Source of the DNA: DATLFI01 sp035524895
GTDB taxonomy: Bacteria > Acidobacteriota > Thermoanaerobaculia > Multivoradales > Multivoraceae
Length of the DNA stretch: 9,225 nt
Direction: 5' to 3'
Assembly: GCA_035524895.1 (NCBI GenBank)
Contig: DATLFI010000433.1
Location: forward strand, 1-9,225
Part shown: one piece after another, positions 1 to 4,787 of the stretch
Position numbering within the stretch: the first letter of the stretch is position 1
How the letters are laid out: every line of letters begins with the position of its first letter
Position numbers and translations under genes: made by a program
Notes under the pieces: model-generated
Databases searched by the model: none
The model's input: the letters and a program-made list of their open reading frames with translations, nothing else
What the model was told of the DNA's origin: nothing

Positions 1-44
1 GCCCCGTCGTGCCGCCAGCGCAGACAGGTGCTATCTCGTTCTTT

Positions 45-129
45 GCCGAAGTGGCGGAATTGGTAGACGCGCACGGTTGAGGGCCGTGTGGGGCAACCCG
101 TGCCGGTTCGAGTCCGGCCTTCGGCACCA
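45..129 (+). tRNA. tRNA-Leu, anticodon GAG
   Basis: A complete class II tRNA that decodes CUC and CUU leucine codons. The 7-bp acceptor stem pairs GCCGAAG (45-51) with CTTCGGC (119-125). The discriminator is A126, and CCA is encoded at 127-129. The anticodon stem CACGG/CCGTG closes the loop TTGAGGG, with GAG at 79-81. The long variable arm contains a GGG/CCC stem, as expected for leucine tRNA. The T arm is GCCGG-TTCGAGT-CCGGC. Upstream there is only a weak extended -10-like TGCTATCTC (29-37); no good -35 is visible, so the promoter is uncertain. It stands alone and converges on ppiA. Confidence 0.97.
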
Positions 130-169
130 GATCGACCTGCAACGGCCACGCGCGCCCGCGGTCCGCCGA

Positions 170-200
170 GCGCCGCAGCGGGCTGGCTGCTCAGCGGCGC
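170..200. terminator. Hairpin between convergent tRNA-Leu and ppiA
   Basis: GCGCCGC at 170-176 pairs perfectly with GCGGCGC at 194-200. A further inner AGC/GCT (177-179 with 189-191) pairs across a 2-nt bulge. It lies in the short gap between two converging genes, where a bidirectional terminator would be expected. There is no T tract on either strand, so intrinsic termination is not certain. The palindrome GCCCATGGGC at 227-236, just before the ppiA stop, is a second, smaller candidate. Confidence 0.4.
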
Positions 201-241
201 CTGCCCTTGCAGCGCCCCATCCGAGGGCCCATGGGCTACCG

Positions 242-808
242 TCAGGGCTTGGCGGTCGCCTTGACGAGCACGACCGCGTCGACCGGCACGTCGCGCATCC
301 CGGCGCTGGTCCCGGTCGCGACCTTGGCGATCTTGTCGACGACCTCCATGCCCTGGACGACCTTCCCGAAGACTGCGTAGCCCCAACGCTGAGCGGTCTT
401 GCCGAAGTCGAGACTGTCGCGGTTGTCGACCGTGTTGATGAAGAACTGGGCGGTGGCGCTGTGCGGGTCGTTGGTGCGCGCCATGGCGATGGTGCCGCGG
501 TCGTTGCGGAGGCCGTTCTCCGATTCGTTCTTGATCGGCGCCCGAGTGTCCTTCTTCGCGAGGTCGGCGGTGAAGCCGCCACCCTGGATCATGAAGCCGT
601 CGATGACCCGGTGGAAAACGGTGCCGTCGTAGAAACCGGCCCGCACGTACTCGAGGAAGTTGGCGACGCTAGCAGGCGCTTTCTCGGAGTCGAGCTCGAG
701 CACGATGACACCGTGGTTGGTCTCGAGCGTGACCTGGGGCGCTTGGGCACTCGCGGTGGCTGCCGGCATAGCGGCCAGCACGAGCAGCGACACGATCAGA
801 TGGTTCAC
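242..808 (-). CDS. ppiA: Periplasmic cyclophilin-type peptidyl-prolyl cis-trans isomerase (PpiA type)
   Basis: This enzyme catalyses cis-trans isomerisation of X-Pro peptide bonds during folding of exported proteins. The 188-residue product is the same size as E. coli PpiA. Residues 1-22 form a signal peptide (short polar start, LIVSLLVLAAM core, ending near ASA-QA), which places it in the periplasm. The cyclophilin core follows: FHRVIDGFMIQGG (65-77) with the catalytic Arg67, GTIAMAR (105-111), QFFINTVDN (121-129) and YAVFGKV (144-150). The start is a GTG at 806-808; it is preceded by GAGAGGAG (815-822, minus strand), 6 nt upstream, and it gives a clean signal peptide. Longer upstream starts would add an arginine-rich, non-homologous leader antisense to mobA. 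It is a single-gene unit, divergent from mobA across 131 bp. The PpiB (cytosolic) alternative is disfavoured by the signal peptide. Confidence 0.95.
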   Translation of the reverse strand: MNHLIVSLLVLAAMPAATASAQAPQVTLETNHGVIVLELDSEKAPASVANFLEYVRAGFYDGTVFHRVIDGFMIQGGGFTADLAKKDTRAPIKNESENGLRNDRGTIAMARTNDPHSATAQFFINTVDNRDSLDFGKTAQRWGYAVFGKVVQGMEVVDKIAKVATGTSAGMRDVPVDAVVLVKATAKP

Positions 809-939
809 GGGATGCTCCTCTCGGCGAAGTGCCGGAAACGTCTTGGTCGAGCAAGGCGGCGGGCGCGTTCGCTGTTGCGGCCGCGACCCTGCGGAGTCAC
901 GAGCGTACCAGGCCCGCCTGCGCGGGATCGCGACTCCCG
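809..939. promoter_or_regulatory. Divergent ppiA/mobA intergenic region
   Basis: Transcription of ppiA (minus) and mobA (plus) must start in or near these 131 bp. I find the strong ppiA ribosome binding site (815-822) but no convincing sigma-70 hexamers for either gene. A small hairpin, CCCGC-CTGC-GCGGG (913-926), sits 13 nt before the mobA start codon and could affect its translation. mobA has no recognisable Shine-Dalgarno sequence. Confidence 0.4.
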
Positions 940-1587
940 ATGACCTCGTTGCTCGGCGTTGCCCTGGCGGGAGGACACTCGCGTCGACTCGGGGTCGACA
1001 AGCGAACGCTCCTGATCGAGCGACAGGGACGGACGCTGACCCTCGTGGACTGGACCCTGGTACGGCTCGCCGCAGTGTGCGACGAAGTCGTAGTCGCGAC
1101 GGGCGAGGTCGAGGCACGATCGGAGCCCGGCGACCCCCAGCATGGTGCTGGTGCGCGCCGGGTGCCCGACGCCCCCTCGCCGGCCGCCGGTCCCGCTGCC
1201 GGTCTGCTCGGTGCTGCACTGTCCCACCCGGGGTGCGCTCTCCTCGCTCTGGCTTGCGACCTGCCGCGAGTGCCGGTGGCGCTCGTCGAGCGGCTCGCGA
1301 GCGAGCACCGCGACCACCCGGAGGCGGCGTGGATCGTGCCGGTCCGCGGCGGCCGCCTCGAGCCGCTCTGCGCGGTCTACGCCCCCGAGGCACTGCGGAC
1401 GCTGGCGCGACGAGCCGTCGAGGGTCGCAACGCGCTCCACGAGCTCGCCTCGATCGAGAGCCTGCAGCGCCGCGAGCTCGAGATCGACCAGCTCGACGAG
1501 CTCGTGGGCGTGGTCGAGCCGCTGCTGAACCTCAACACCGCGGAGGACCTCGAACGCTTCCGCGGTTTCGAGAACCGGCGCGTCTGA
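940..1587 (+). CDS. mobA: Molybdenum cofactor guanylyltransferase (MobA-like nucleotidyltransferase)
   Basis: It is predicted to transfer GMP from GTP to molybdopterin, the last step to the bis-MGD form of the molybdenum cofactor, in the cytoplasm. The 215-residue length is normal for MobA (about 190-210). The N-terminal nucleotide-binding loop reads LAGGHSRRLGVDK (9-21), close to the family's LAGGxSxRMGxDK. The metal-binding region is ALACDLPRVP (103-112, Asp107). Then come RLEPLCAVY (139-147), typical of the PLxALY segment, and a C-terminal NLNTAEDL (197-204), the usual MobA ending. The ATG at 940 puts the loop five to ten residues from the N terminus, as in the family. It lacks a visible ribosome binding site; the next upstream in-frame start (GTG 829) also lacks one and would add a 37-residue unconserved leader. 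Other members of the NTP-transferase superfamily act on different acceptors, and no moa/moe genes are nearby, so substrate assignment rests on motifs alone. Confidence 0.82.
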   Translation: MTSLLGVALAGGHSRRLGVDKRTLLIERQGRTLTLVDWTLVRLAAVCDEVVVATGEVEARSEPGDPQHGAGARRVPDAPSPAAGPAAGLLGAALSHPGCALLALACDLPRVPVALVERLASEHRDHPEAAWIVPVRGGRLEPLCAVYAPEALRTLARRAVEGRNALHELASIESLQRRELEIDQLDELVGVVEPLLNLNTAEDLERFRGFENRRV

Positions 1588-1650
1588 CCGGCGACGGCGG
1601 AGCCCGTCCCTCGCCTCTGGCGCCGGCCGGGCTCTCAGCCGTCGCGCCGG
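1588..1650. terminator. Large bipartite inverted repeat between convergent genes
   Basis: Three paired segments form one long stem. CCGG (1588-1591) pairs with CCGG (1647-1650). CGACGGC (1592-1598) pairs with GCCGTCG (1638-1644). GAGCCCG (1600-1606) pairs with CGGGCTC (1628-1634). Small bulges lie at 1599, 1635-1637 and 1645-1646, and there is a 21-nt apical loop. It begins at the base after the mobA stop and runs into the last codons of the opposing small membrane gene. That is the position of a bidirectional terminator. No T tract follows on either strand, so termination may need a factor, or the stem may protect transcript 3' ends. Confidence 0.5.
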
Positions 1651-1835
1651 AACTGCGAACGGATCCTCGAGCTGGTGTGGAGCGTCAGGTACACGAGCGC
1701 CCCCACCCCGACGCCCGAGGACACCGCCATCAGCCAGGGGAAGCCTCGCCACGACGTCACCACCCCGATCGTCGCGAGCCCGACCGCGAACGCGGCCGTA
1801 AGCCACCACCGGCGTTGGTGCGATCGCCGCTGCAA
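1635..1835 (-). CDS. Small two-helix membrane protein of unknown function (TTG start)
   Basis: I do not recognise this 66-residue protein. A basic N terminus (QRRSHQRRWW) is followed by two hydrophobic segments, about residues 11-27 and 33-53, and a basic C-terminal tail ending in RRDG. This suggests two membrane helices with both ends in the cytoplasm. Third codon positions are almost all G or C, like the certain genes here, which supports coding. The only usable start is TTG at 1833-1835, with a loosely spaced GGAG at 1848-1851. The gene lies 24 nt after the stop of the upstream secreted-protein gene, on the same strand and in the same reading frame. The two are probably co-transcribed, and translation may be coupled. 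Eight sense codons between that TGA and the TTG also look protein-like, so the true start or an in-frame readthrough product is open. Confidence 0.55.
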   Translation of the reverse strand: MQRRSHQRRWWLTAAFAVGLATIGVVTSWRGFPWLMAVSSGVGVGALVYLTLHTSSRIRSQFRRDG

Positions 1836-1859
1836 GGACCAGTAGCGCTCCGCGCTCGC

Positions 1860-2429
1860 TCAGTTCGGCGGTACGACCGGGACGGTGCCGCCGACGAAGC
1901 TGAGCGGAATGCCCGCGCTGAAAGCGCCCGGCTCGCTGATCGCCGCGCCGCTGCTGCCTCCCGACGCTACGAAGCCGCCTTCGGGGAAACCGGGAACGGG
2001 GAAGGAGCCCGAGAAGACAGAGGGCAGCAGGGACGTCGGTGTCTGCATCTGTACCAGCGTCGGGTCTCCGCCCTCCTCGCCCTCTTCGCCACCCGGCGCG
2101 TCGTTCGCGGTGAAACCCACCAGGATCGTCGTGGTGTCGAGCATGATCCCGAAACCGAGGTTCTCGATGTCGAGGACGACATCCACGACATCATCCTTCG
2201 CCAGCGCGATCCGATTGCCGACGTCGGTGACGATCACCATCTTGGACGCGTCGTACGTCGCGTCCTCGGGCTCGTACTTCGACGTGAAGGTATTGCCGTT
2301 CTTGAGCGTGACCTTGTAGGCCTGGGCGTCTGCCGGTGCAGCGGCCGCCATCAGGAGACCTGCCGCCGCGCTCGCCGCGAGGATGACACCGACGGTGGAG
2401 CGCTGCCTACGTGGTGATCGATCGGTCAT
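1860..2429 (-). CDS. Secreted or periplasmic protein of unknown function
   Basis: This 189-residue product has a clear signal peptide: basic DRSPRRQR, a hydrophobic stretch at about 13-31 and an ADAQA cleavage motif near residue 37. The first part of the mature protein (about 38-110) is a regular, beta-rich segment. It includes YKVTLKNGNTF and alternating valine/aspartate strands such as VVDVVLDIEN, and may form a small barrel. An acidic, glycine-rich linker (GGEEGEEGGD, 113-122) follows. The tail (about 125-189) has low complexity, rich in Gly, Pro, Ser and Phe, and ends VVPPN. The ATG at 2427-2429 is preceded by a strong GGGAGG (2436-2441) six nt away, which settles the start against a longer reading beginning at 2504. 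A good -10-like TATCAT lies at 2481-2486. It is probably the first gene of a two-gene unit with the small membrane protein. No enzymatic motif is visible. Confidence 0.85.
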   Translation of the reverse strand: MTDRSPRRQRSTVGVILAASAAAGLLMAAAAPADAQAYKVTLKNGNTFTSKYEPEDATYDASKMVIVTDVGNRIALAKDDVVDVVLDIENLGFGIMLDTTTILVGFTANDAPGGEEGEEGGDPTLVQMQTPTSLLPSVFSGSFPVPGFPEGGFVASGGSSGAAISEPGAFSAGIPLSFVGGTVPVVPPN

Positions 2430-2607
2430 GGCGTACCTCCCAGCGGTCAGCGGAGCCTCGGCTTCGATAGACAGTTGTCGATGATAGCACGGTGGCGCGG
2501 CCACAAACGGCTATCCTTGAAGGGTTTGCCGAAACCCAGGACAGTCCTCCGGCCGGACGACCCCTGTCCGCCGGCCTCCCCTTCGGCAGAGGCCCCGAGA
2601 CATCGCC
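2430..2607. promoter_or_regulatory. Divergent promoter region: secreted protein / heptosyltransferase
   Basis: This is a 178-bp gap between divergent genes and is lower in GC than its surroundings around 2464-2520. On the minus strand TATCAT (2481-2486) matches the sigma-70 -10 consensus at five of six positions, but the -35 region is poor. The strong ribosome binding site GGGAGG is at 2436-2441. For the plus-strand glycosyltransferase, TATCCT (2512-2517) is a possible -10 without a good -35. The rest shows no gene and no clear operator. Confidence 0.4.
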
Positions 2608-3693
2608 GTGCGGACCGCCCCCGTTCCTGAGCAGCCGCGAGCCGAGGCCTCCGTCGCGCGAGCCCCCAGGCTCCTCCTGGTGCGCCTCTCGGCCATCGGC
2701 GACTGCCTACACGCCTTGCCGGTCGCGGTCGAGCTCCGCCGTCGACTGCCGGACGCGTACATCGGCTGGGCGATCGAGGAGTCGGGGCATCGCCTGCTCC
2801 GTGGCCATCCCGCGGTCGATCGCTTTCACCTGTACCCTCGCGACTCCAGGATGACTCGCATCGCCGGCGAGCTGGTGGAGCTGCGACGCGAGCTGCGGGC
2901 TGCTCGCTACGACGTCGCTCTCGACCTCCAGGGTCTCACCAAGAGCGGGCTCGTCGCCTGGCTCTCCGGCGCCCCGCGACGTGTCTCGCTCCCACCGCCC
3001 GACCGCCGTGAGCTCAACCGGCTGTTCACCAACGAGGTGGTGGCGGTGCCGGCGGCTTCCCGCCACGTCGTCGACCGCAACCTGACGCTCCTGCGCTCCG
3101 TGGGTCTCGACGCGCCGGCGCGCGGTCGCTTCGAGCTCGGGGCTCCGCAGCCGAGCGAAGCGCTCGCACCTTTCGTGGCGTCTCTCCTCGATCGTGGCGG
3201 GTTTGCCGTGGTGCATGCCGGCGCGGCCTGGCCTACCAAGGTCTGGCCACCGGCTTCCCTCGCGCTCGTCGCGCGCGGCCTCGTCGATCGCTGGGGCCTG
3301 TGTGTCGCGGTGACCTGGGGCGGCGAGGCCGAGCGCCCGCTGGCTCGCGAGGTGGTCCGGGGCGCGCAGCGCGACGACGTGGTCGAAGCGCCGCCGACCG
3401 ACCTGCCCGACCTCGCGGCGTTGGTGGGCGGTTCGTCGCTATTCGTCGGCGGCGACACCGGCCCGATGCACCTCGCGGTCGCCCTCGACGTTCCCACCGT
3501 CGCGGTGTTCGGTCCGACCGATCCGGAGCGCAACGGCCCTTACGGTCAGGGAGACCTCGCCGTCACCGCGGAGGTCGAGCTCTCGTGCCGGCCCTGCTGG
3601 CGGCGGAGCTGCGCCCGGGGTGACCACGCATGCCTCGCCCAGCTCGACGCGGAACAGGTGCTGACGGCCTGCGCGCGGCGGCTGCAGCTCTAG
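2608..3693 (+). CDS. Family 9 glycosyltransferase, LPS heptosyltransferase type
   Basis: It is predicted to add ADP-activated heptose (or a related sugar) to the inner core of lipopolysaccharide at the cytoplasmic face of the inner membrane. The 361-residue, two-Rossmann-domain layout is typical. The N-terminal acceptor domain has RLSAIGDCLHALP (26-38), with the conserved Gly-Asp, and YDVALDLQGLTKSG (101-114). The C-terminal donor domain begins with VVHAGAAWPTKVWP (201-214) and has the signature GGDTGPMHLA (281-290), followed by VAVFGPTDPERNGPYG (298-313). Four cysteines near the end (327, 330, 335, 342; SCRPCWRRSC) match a Cys cluster seen in many members. The start is GTG 2608 with only a weak GAGA upstream; a later start would remove the first strand. 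The motifs resemble heptosyltransferase I more than II, but no other LPS gene is present, so no gene symbol is given. Confidence 0.88.
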   Translation: MRTAPVPEQPRAEASVARAPRLLLVRLSAIGDCLHALPVAVELRRRLPDAYIGWAIEESGHRLLRGHPAVDRFHLYPRDSRMTRIAGELVELRRELRAARYDVALDLQGLTKSGLVAWLSGAPRRVSLPPPDRRELNRLFTNEVVAVPAASRHVVDRNLTLLRSVGLDAPARGRFELGAPQPSEALAPFVASLLDRGGFAVVHAGAAWPTKVWPPASLALVARGLVDRWGLCVAVTWGGEAERPLAREVVRGAQRDDVVEAPPTDLPDLAALVGGSSLFVGGDTGPMHLAVALDVPTVAVFGPTDPERNGPYGQGDLAVTAEVELSCRPCWRRSCARGDHACLAQLDAEQVLTACARRLQL

Positions 3694-3833
3694 AGATTCT
3701 GGCGGGAGCCCGGTCGGGGGGCGGGGCGCCAGGAACCGGGATCGTCCTTCTGGTGTCCAAGAACGGGGTCCGCACGACTTCGTCCCAACCGAATTGGGCG
3801 GGAGCGGTTTTCGGGGCGGACAAGGAGGAGCCC
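3694..3833 (+). promoter_or_regulatory. Leader of the anchored repeat protein gene
   Basis: This 140-bp gap separates the glycosyltransferase from the next plus-strand gene. It contains GGAAC (3732-3736) and GTC (3755-3757) separated by 18 nt, which resembles an ECF-type sigma promoter. It also has a weak hairpin CCCAA/TTGGG (3784-3788 with 3794-3798) and a strong AAGGAGG ribosome binding site (3822-3828) five nt before the ATG. The long gap and own ribosome binding site suggest separate expression. The promoter call is only a pattern match. Confidence 0.3.
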
Positions 3834-4208
3834 ATGAAGACTCGCTCGCGTCCACTCTCTCTCGGTCTGCTGGCTGTGTCACTGGTCGTTCTGGTCCTTG
3901 CCGTCAGCCGCCTGGGCTTGGCCGTGGCGCCGGCGGCACCCGACGTGCTCCGGGCACGCGCCATCGAGCTGGTCGACGTGCGAGGCCAGGTGCGGGCCCA
4001 GCTCGACGTCGAGGAGAGCGGCGAGGTGGTCTTCCGTTTGCGGGACGCGAGCGGCACCATCCGCGTAAAGATCGGCGCTGCGGAAGACGGCTCGGGTCTG
4101 CTGCTGCTCGACGAGAAGACGGAGCCCGGCGTGCACCTGCTCGCCAAGAGCGACGGCACCTCGTTCACACTGAGCGACGGCGGCGAGCGGCGCGTCTTCA
4201 CGCCCTGA
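3834..4208 (+). CDS. Membrane-anchored or secreted beta-repeat protein of unknown function
   Basis: The 124-residue product begins with a basic MKTRSR and one long hydrophobic segment (about 9-33, LGLLAVSLVVLVLAVS). This is either a signal anchor or a signal peptide cut near AVAPAA. The rest (about 38-124) is built from short beta-type units of about 22-25 residues with a common pattern: hydrophobic-D-x-x-G-x-hydrophobic-R/K. Examples are ELVDVRGQVRAQL (45-57), RLRDASGTIRVKI (68-80) and LLDEKTEPGVHLL (91-103). This suggests a small repetitive beta-sheet or solenoid facing the periplasm. I know of similar short repeat proteins of unassigned function in Acidobacteria-like genomes, but cannot check this here. 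The start is well supported by AAGGAGG (3822-3828). An upstream in-frame extension from 3630 overlaps the glycosyltransferase and is not used. No catalytic residues are apparent. Confidence 0.82.
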   Translation: MKTRSRPLSLGLLAVSLVVLVLAVSRLGLAVAPAAPDVLRARAIELVDVRGQVRAQLDVEESGEVVFRLRDASGTIRVKIGAAEDGSGLLLLDEKTEPGVHLLAKSDGTSFTLSDGGERRVFTP

Positions 4209-4264
4209 AGGGCTTGCGACCTTTTAGGGGTCGCGTGCGCTTTGGTCCACGAAAGTGGGCGCGC
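4202..4264. terminator. Cluster of three hairpins between convergent gene and tRNA cluster
   Basis: Three successive stems lie at the junction of the plus-strand gene (stop at 4208) and the minus-strand tRNA cluster. Stem A is GCCC-TGAA-GGGC (4202-4213). Stem B is GCGACC (4216-4221) with GGTCGC (4229-4234) around a 7-nt loop. Stem C is CCAC-GAAA-GTGG (4247-4258), with a GNRA tetraloop, extended by G-C and T-G pairs. It is capped by an outer GCGC/GCGC (4237-4240 with 4261-4264) across a TTTG bulge. Together they could end transcription from both sides. T tracts are short (TTTT at 4222-4225, inside loop B). Confidence 0.5.
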
Positions 4265-4268
4265 GCGT

Positions 4269-4286
4269 TCAGGTGTCGTCAGGTGT
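4269..4286. repeat. Tandem 8-bp direct repeat TCAGGTGT
   Basis: TCAGGTGT occurs at 4269-4276 and again at 4279-4286. The spacing is 10 bp centre to centre, about one helical turn. It lies between the hairpin cluster and the last tRNA of the cluster, in otherwise non-coding sequence (4265-4327). It could be a binding site for a dimeric protein, or chance. Confidence 0.4.
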
Positions 4287-4327
4287 ACGGAACCCGAGCA
4301 CCGCTGACGGTCGAAGAAGCCTTGGCT

Positions 4328-4404
4328 TGGTGCGCCCGGCACGACTCGAACGTGCGACCTACAGCTCCGGAGGCTGCCGCTCTATCCATCTGAGCTACGG
4401 GCGC
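4328..4404 (-). tRNA. tRNA-Arg, anticodon CCG
   Basis: Decodes CGG. On the minus strand the acceptor stem pairs GCGCCCG (4398-4404) with CGGGCGC (4332-4338). The discriminator is A (4331) and CCA is encoded (4328-4330). The anticodon stem GCAGC/GCTGT closes the loop CTCCGGA. The T arm is GCACG-TTCGAGT-CGTGC. It is the last gene of the four-tRNA cluster, 29 nt after tRNA-His. Confidence 0.97.
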
Positions 4405-4433
4405 TTGCCAAAGAACCGCGAGGGGAGGCCGGT

Positions 4434-4509
4434 TGGGGTGGGCGAGGGGACTCGAACCCCCAGCCACTTGAGCCACAGTCAAGCGCTCTACCATTGAGCT
4501 ACGCCCACC
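4434..4509 (-). tRNA. tRNA-His, anticodon GTG
   Basis: Decodes CAU and CAC. The acceptor stem GTGGGCG (4502-4508) pairs with CGCCCAC (4438-4444). The extra 5' G(-1) typical of histidine tRNA is encoded at 4509 and faces C73 (4437), the histidyl-tRNA synthetase identity pair. CCA is encoded at 4434-4436. The anticodon stem CTTGA/TCAAG closes the loop CTGTGGC. The body without G(-1) is 4434-4508. Confidence 0.97.
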
Positions 4510-4545
4510 GTTGATCGTCTGGATGATCGCGGCCGGTCGGAGGCT

Positions 4546-4622
4546 TGGCCTGCCTGGAGGGATTCGAACCCCCGACCCGCGGCTTAGAAGGCCGCCGCTC
4601 TATCCAGCTGAGCTACAGGCAG
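4546..4622 (-). tRNA. tRNA-Arg, anticodon TCT
   Basis: Decodes AGA (and AGG by wobble), rare codons in a GC-rich genome. The acceptor stem CTGCCTG (4616-4622) pairs with CAGGCAG (4550-4556). The discriminator is G (4549) and CCA is encoded (4546-4548). The anticodon stem GCGGC/GCCGC closes the loop CTTCTAA. The T arm is GGGGG-TTCGAAT-CCCTC. It is the second gene of the cluster. Confidence 0.97.
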
Positions 4623-4644
4623 AGCAGTCTGAGGGATTTGAACA

Positions 4645-4718
4645 TCGGGGCGCCCAGATTTGAACTGAGGACCCCCTGCGCCCAAGGCAGGTGCGCTACC
4701 AGACTGCGCCACGCCCCG
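4645..4718 (-). tRNA. tRNA-Pro, anticodon TGG (no encoded CCA)
   Basis: Decodes CCA and, by wobble, other proline codons. The acceptor stem CGGGGCG (4712-4718) pairs with CGCCCCG (4646-4652), and the discriminator is A (4645). The next three bases on the minus strand are TGT, so unlike the other four tRNAs in the window this one needs CCA added enzymatically. The anticodon stem CCTGC/GCAGG closes the loop CTTGGGC, with TGG at 4682-4684. The T arm is CTCAG-TTCAAAT-CTGGG. It is the first gene of the cluster, directly behind the 4737-4765 promoter. Confidence 0.96.
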
Positions 4719-4736
4719 ACACGTACCCGGCGGGGC

Positions 4737-4765
4737 AGTGTACGGTCGGGCGCCGGGCGTGTCAA
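4737..4765 (-). promoter_or_regulatory. Sigma-70 promoter of the tRNA cluster
   Basis: On the minus strand a perfect TTGACA -35 (4760-4765) and a TACACT -10 (4737-4742) are separated by exactly 17 nt. Eighteen nt then lead to the 5' end of tRNA-Pro at 4718. The sequence between the -10 and the expected start is GCCCCGC. Such a GC-rich discriminator is typical of stable-RNA promoters subject to stringent (ppGpp) control in well-studied bacteria. The promoter sits in the 69-bp gap after the diguanylate cyclase stop codon, so the tRNAs need not depend on readthrough. Confidence 0.85.
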
Positions 4766-4787
4766 CGAATGGCGGCCGCTTCGCGGA

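Noticed and set aside
809..1393. N-terminal extension of ppiA to 1393 on the minus strand
   Set aside because: The extension is low-complexity Arg/Pro/Ala, antisense to mobA. The GTG at 806-808 has an ideal ribosome binding site and gives a signal peptide.
805..1809. Minus-strand open frame of over 300 codons opposite mobA
   Set aside because: It has no family motifs and overlaps the well-supported mobA antisense and the small membrane gene in another frame.
660..2417. Very long plus-strand open frame across mobA and the following minus-strand genes
   Set aside because: It is an arginine/proline/alanine-rich shadow caused by high GC. It overlaps mobA in another frame and runs antisense to a gene with a signal peptide and a strong ribosome binding site.
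4434..4721. tRNA cluster as an integration (att) site
   Set aside because: No integrase, no duplicated tRNA 3' end extending beyond about 12 nt, and no change in gene character on either side. The T-arm-like spacer is too short to support an attachment site.
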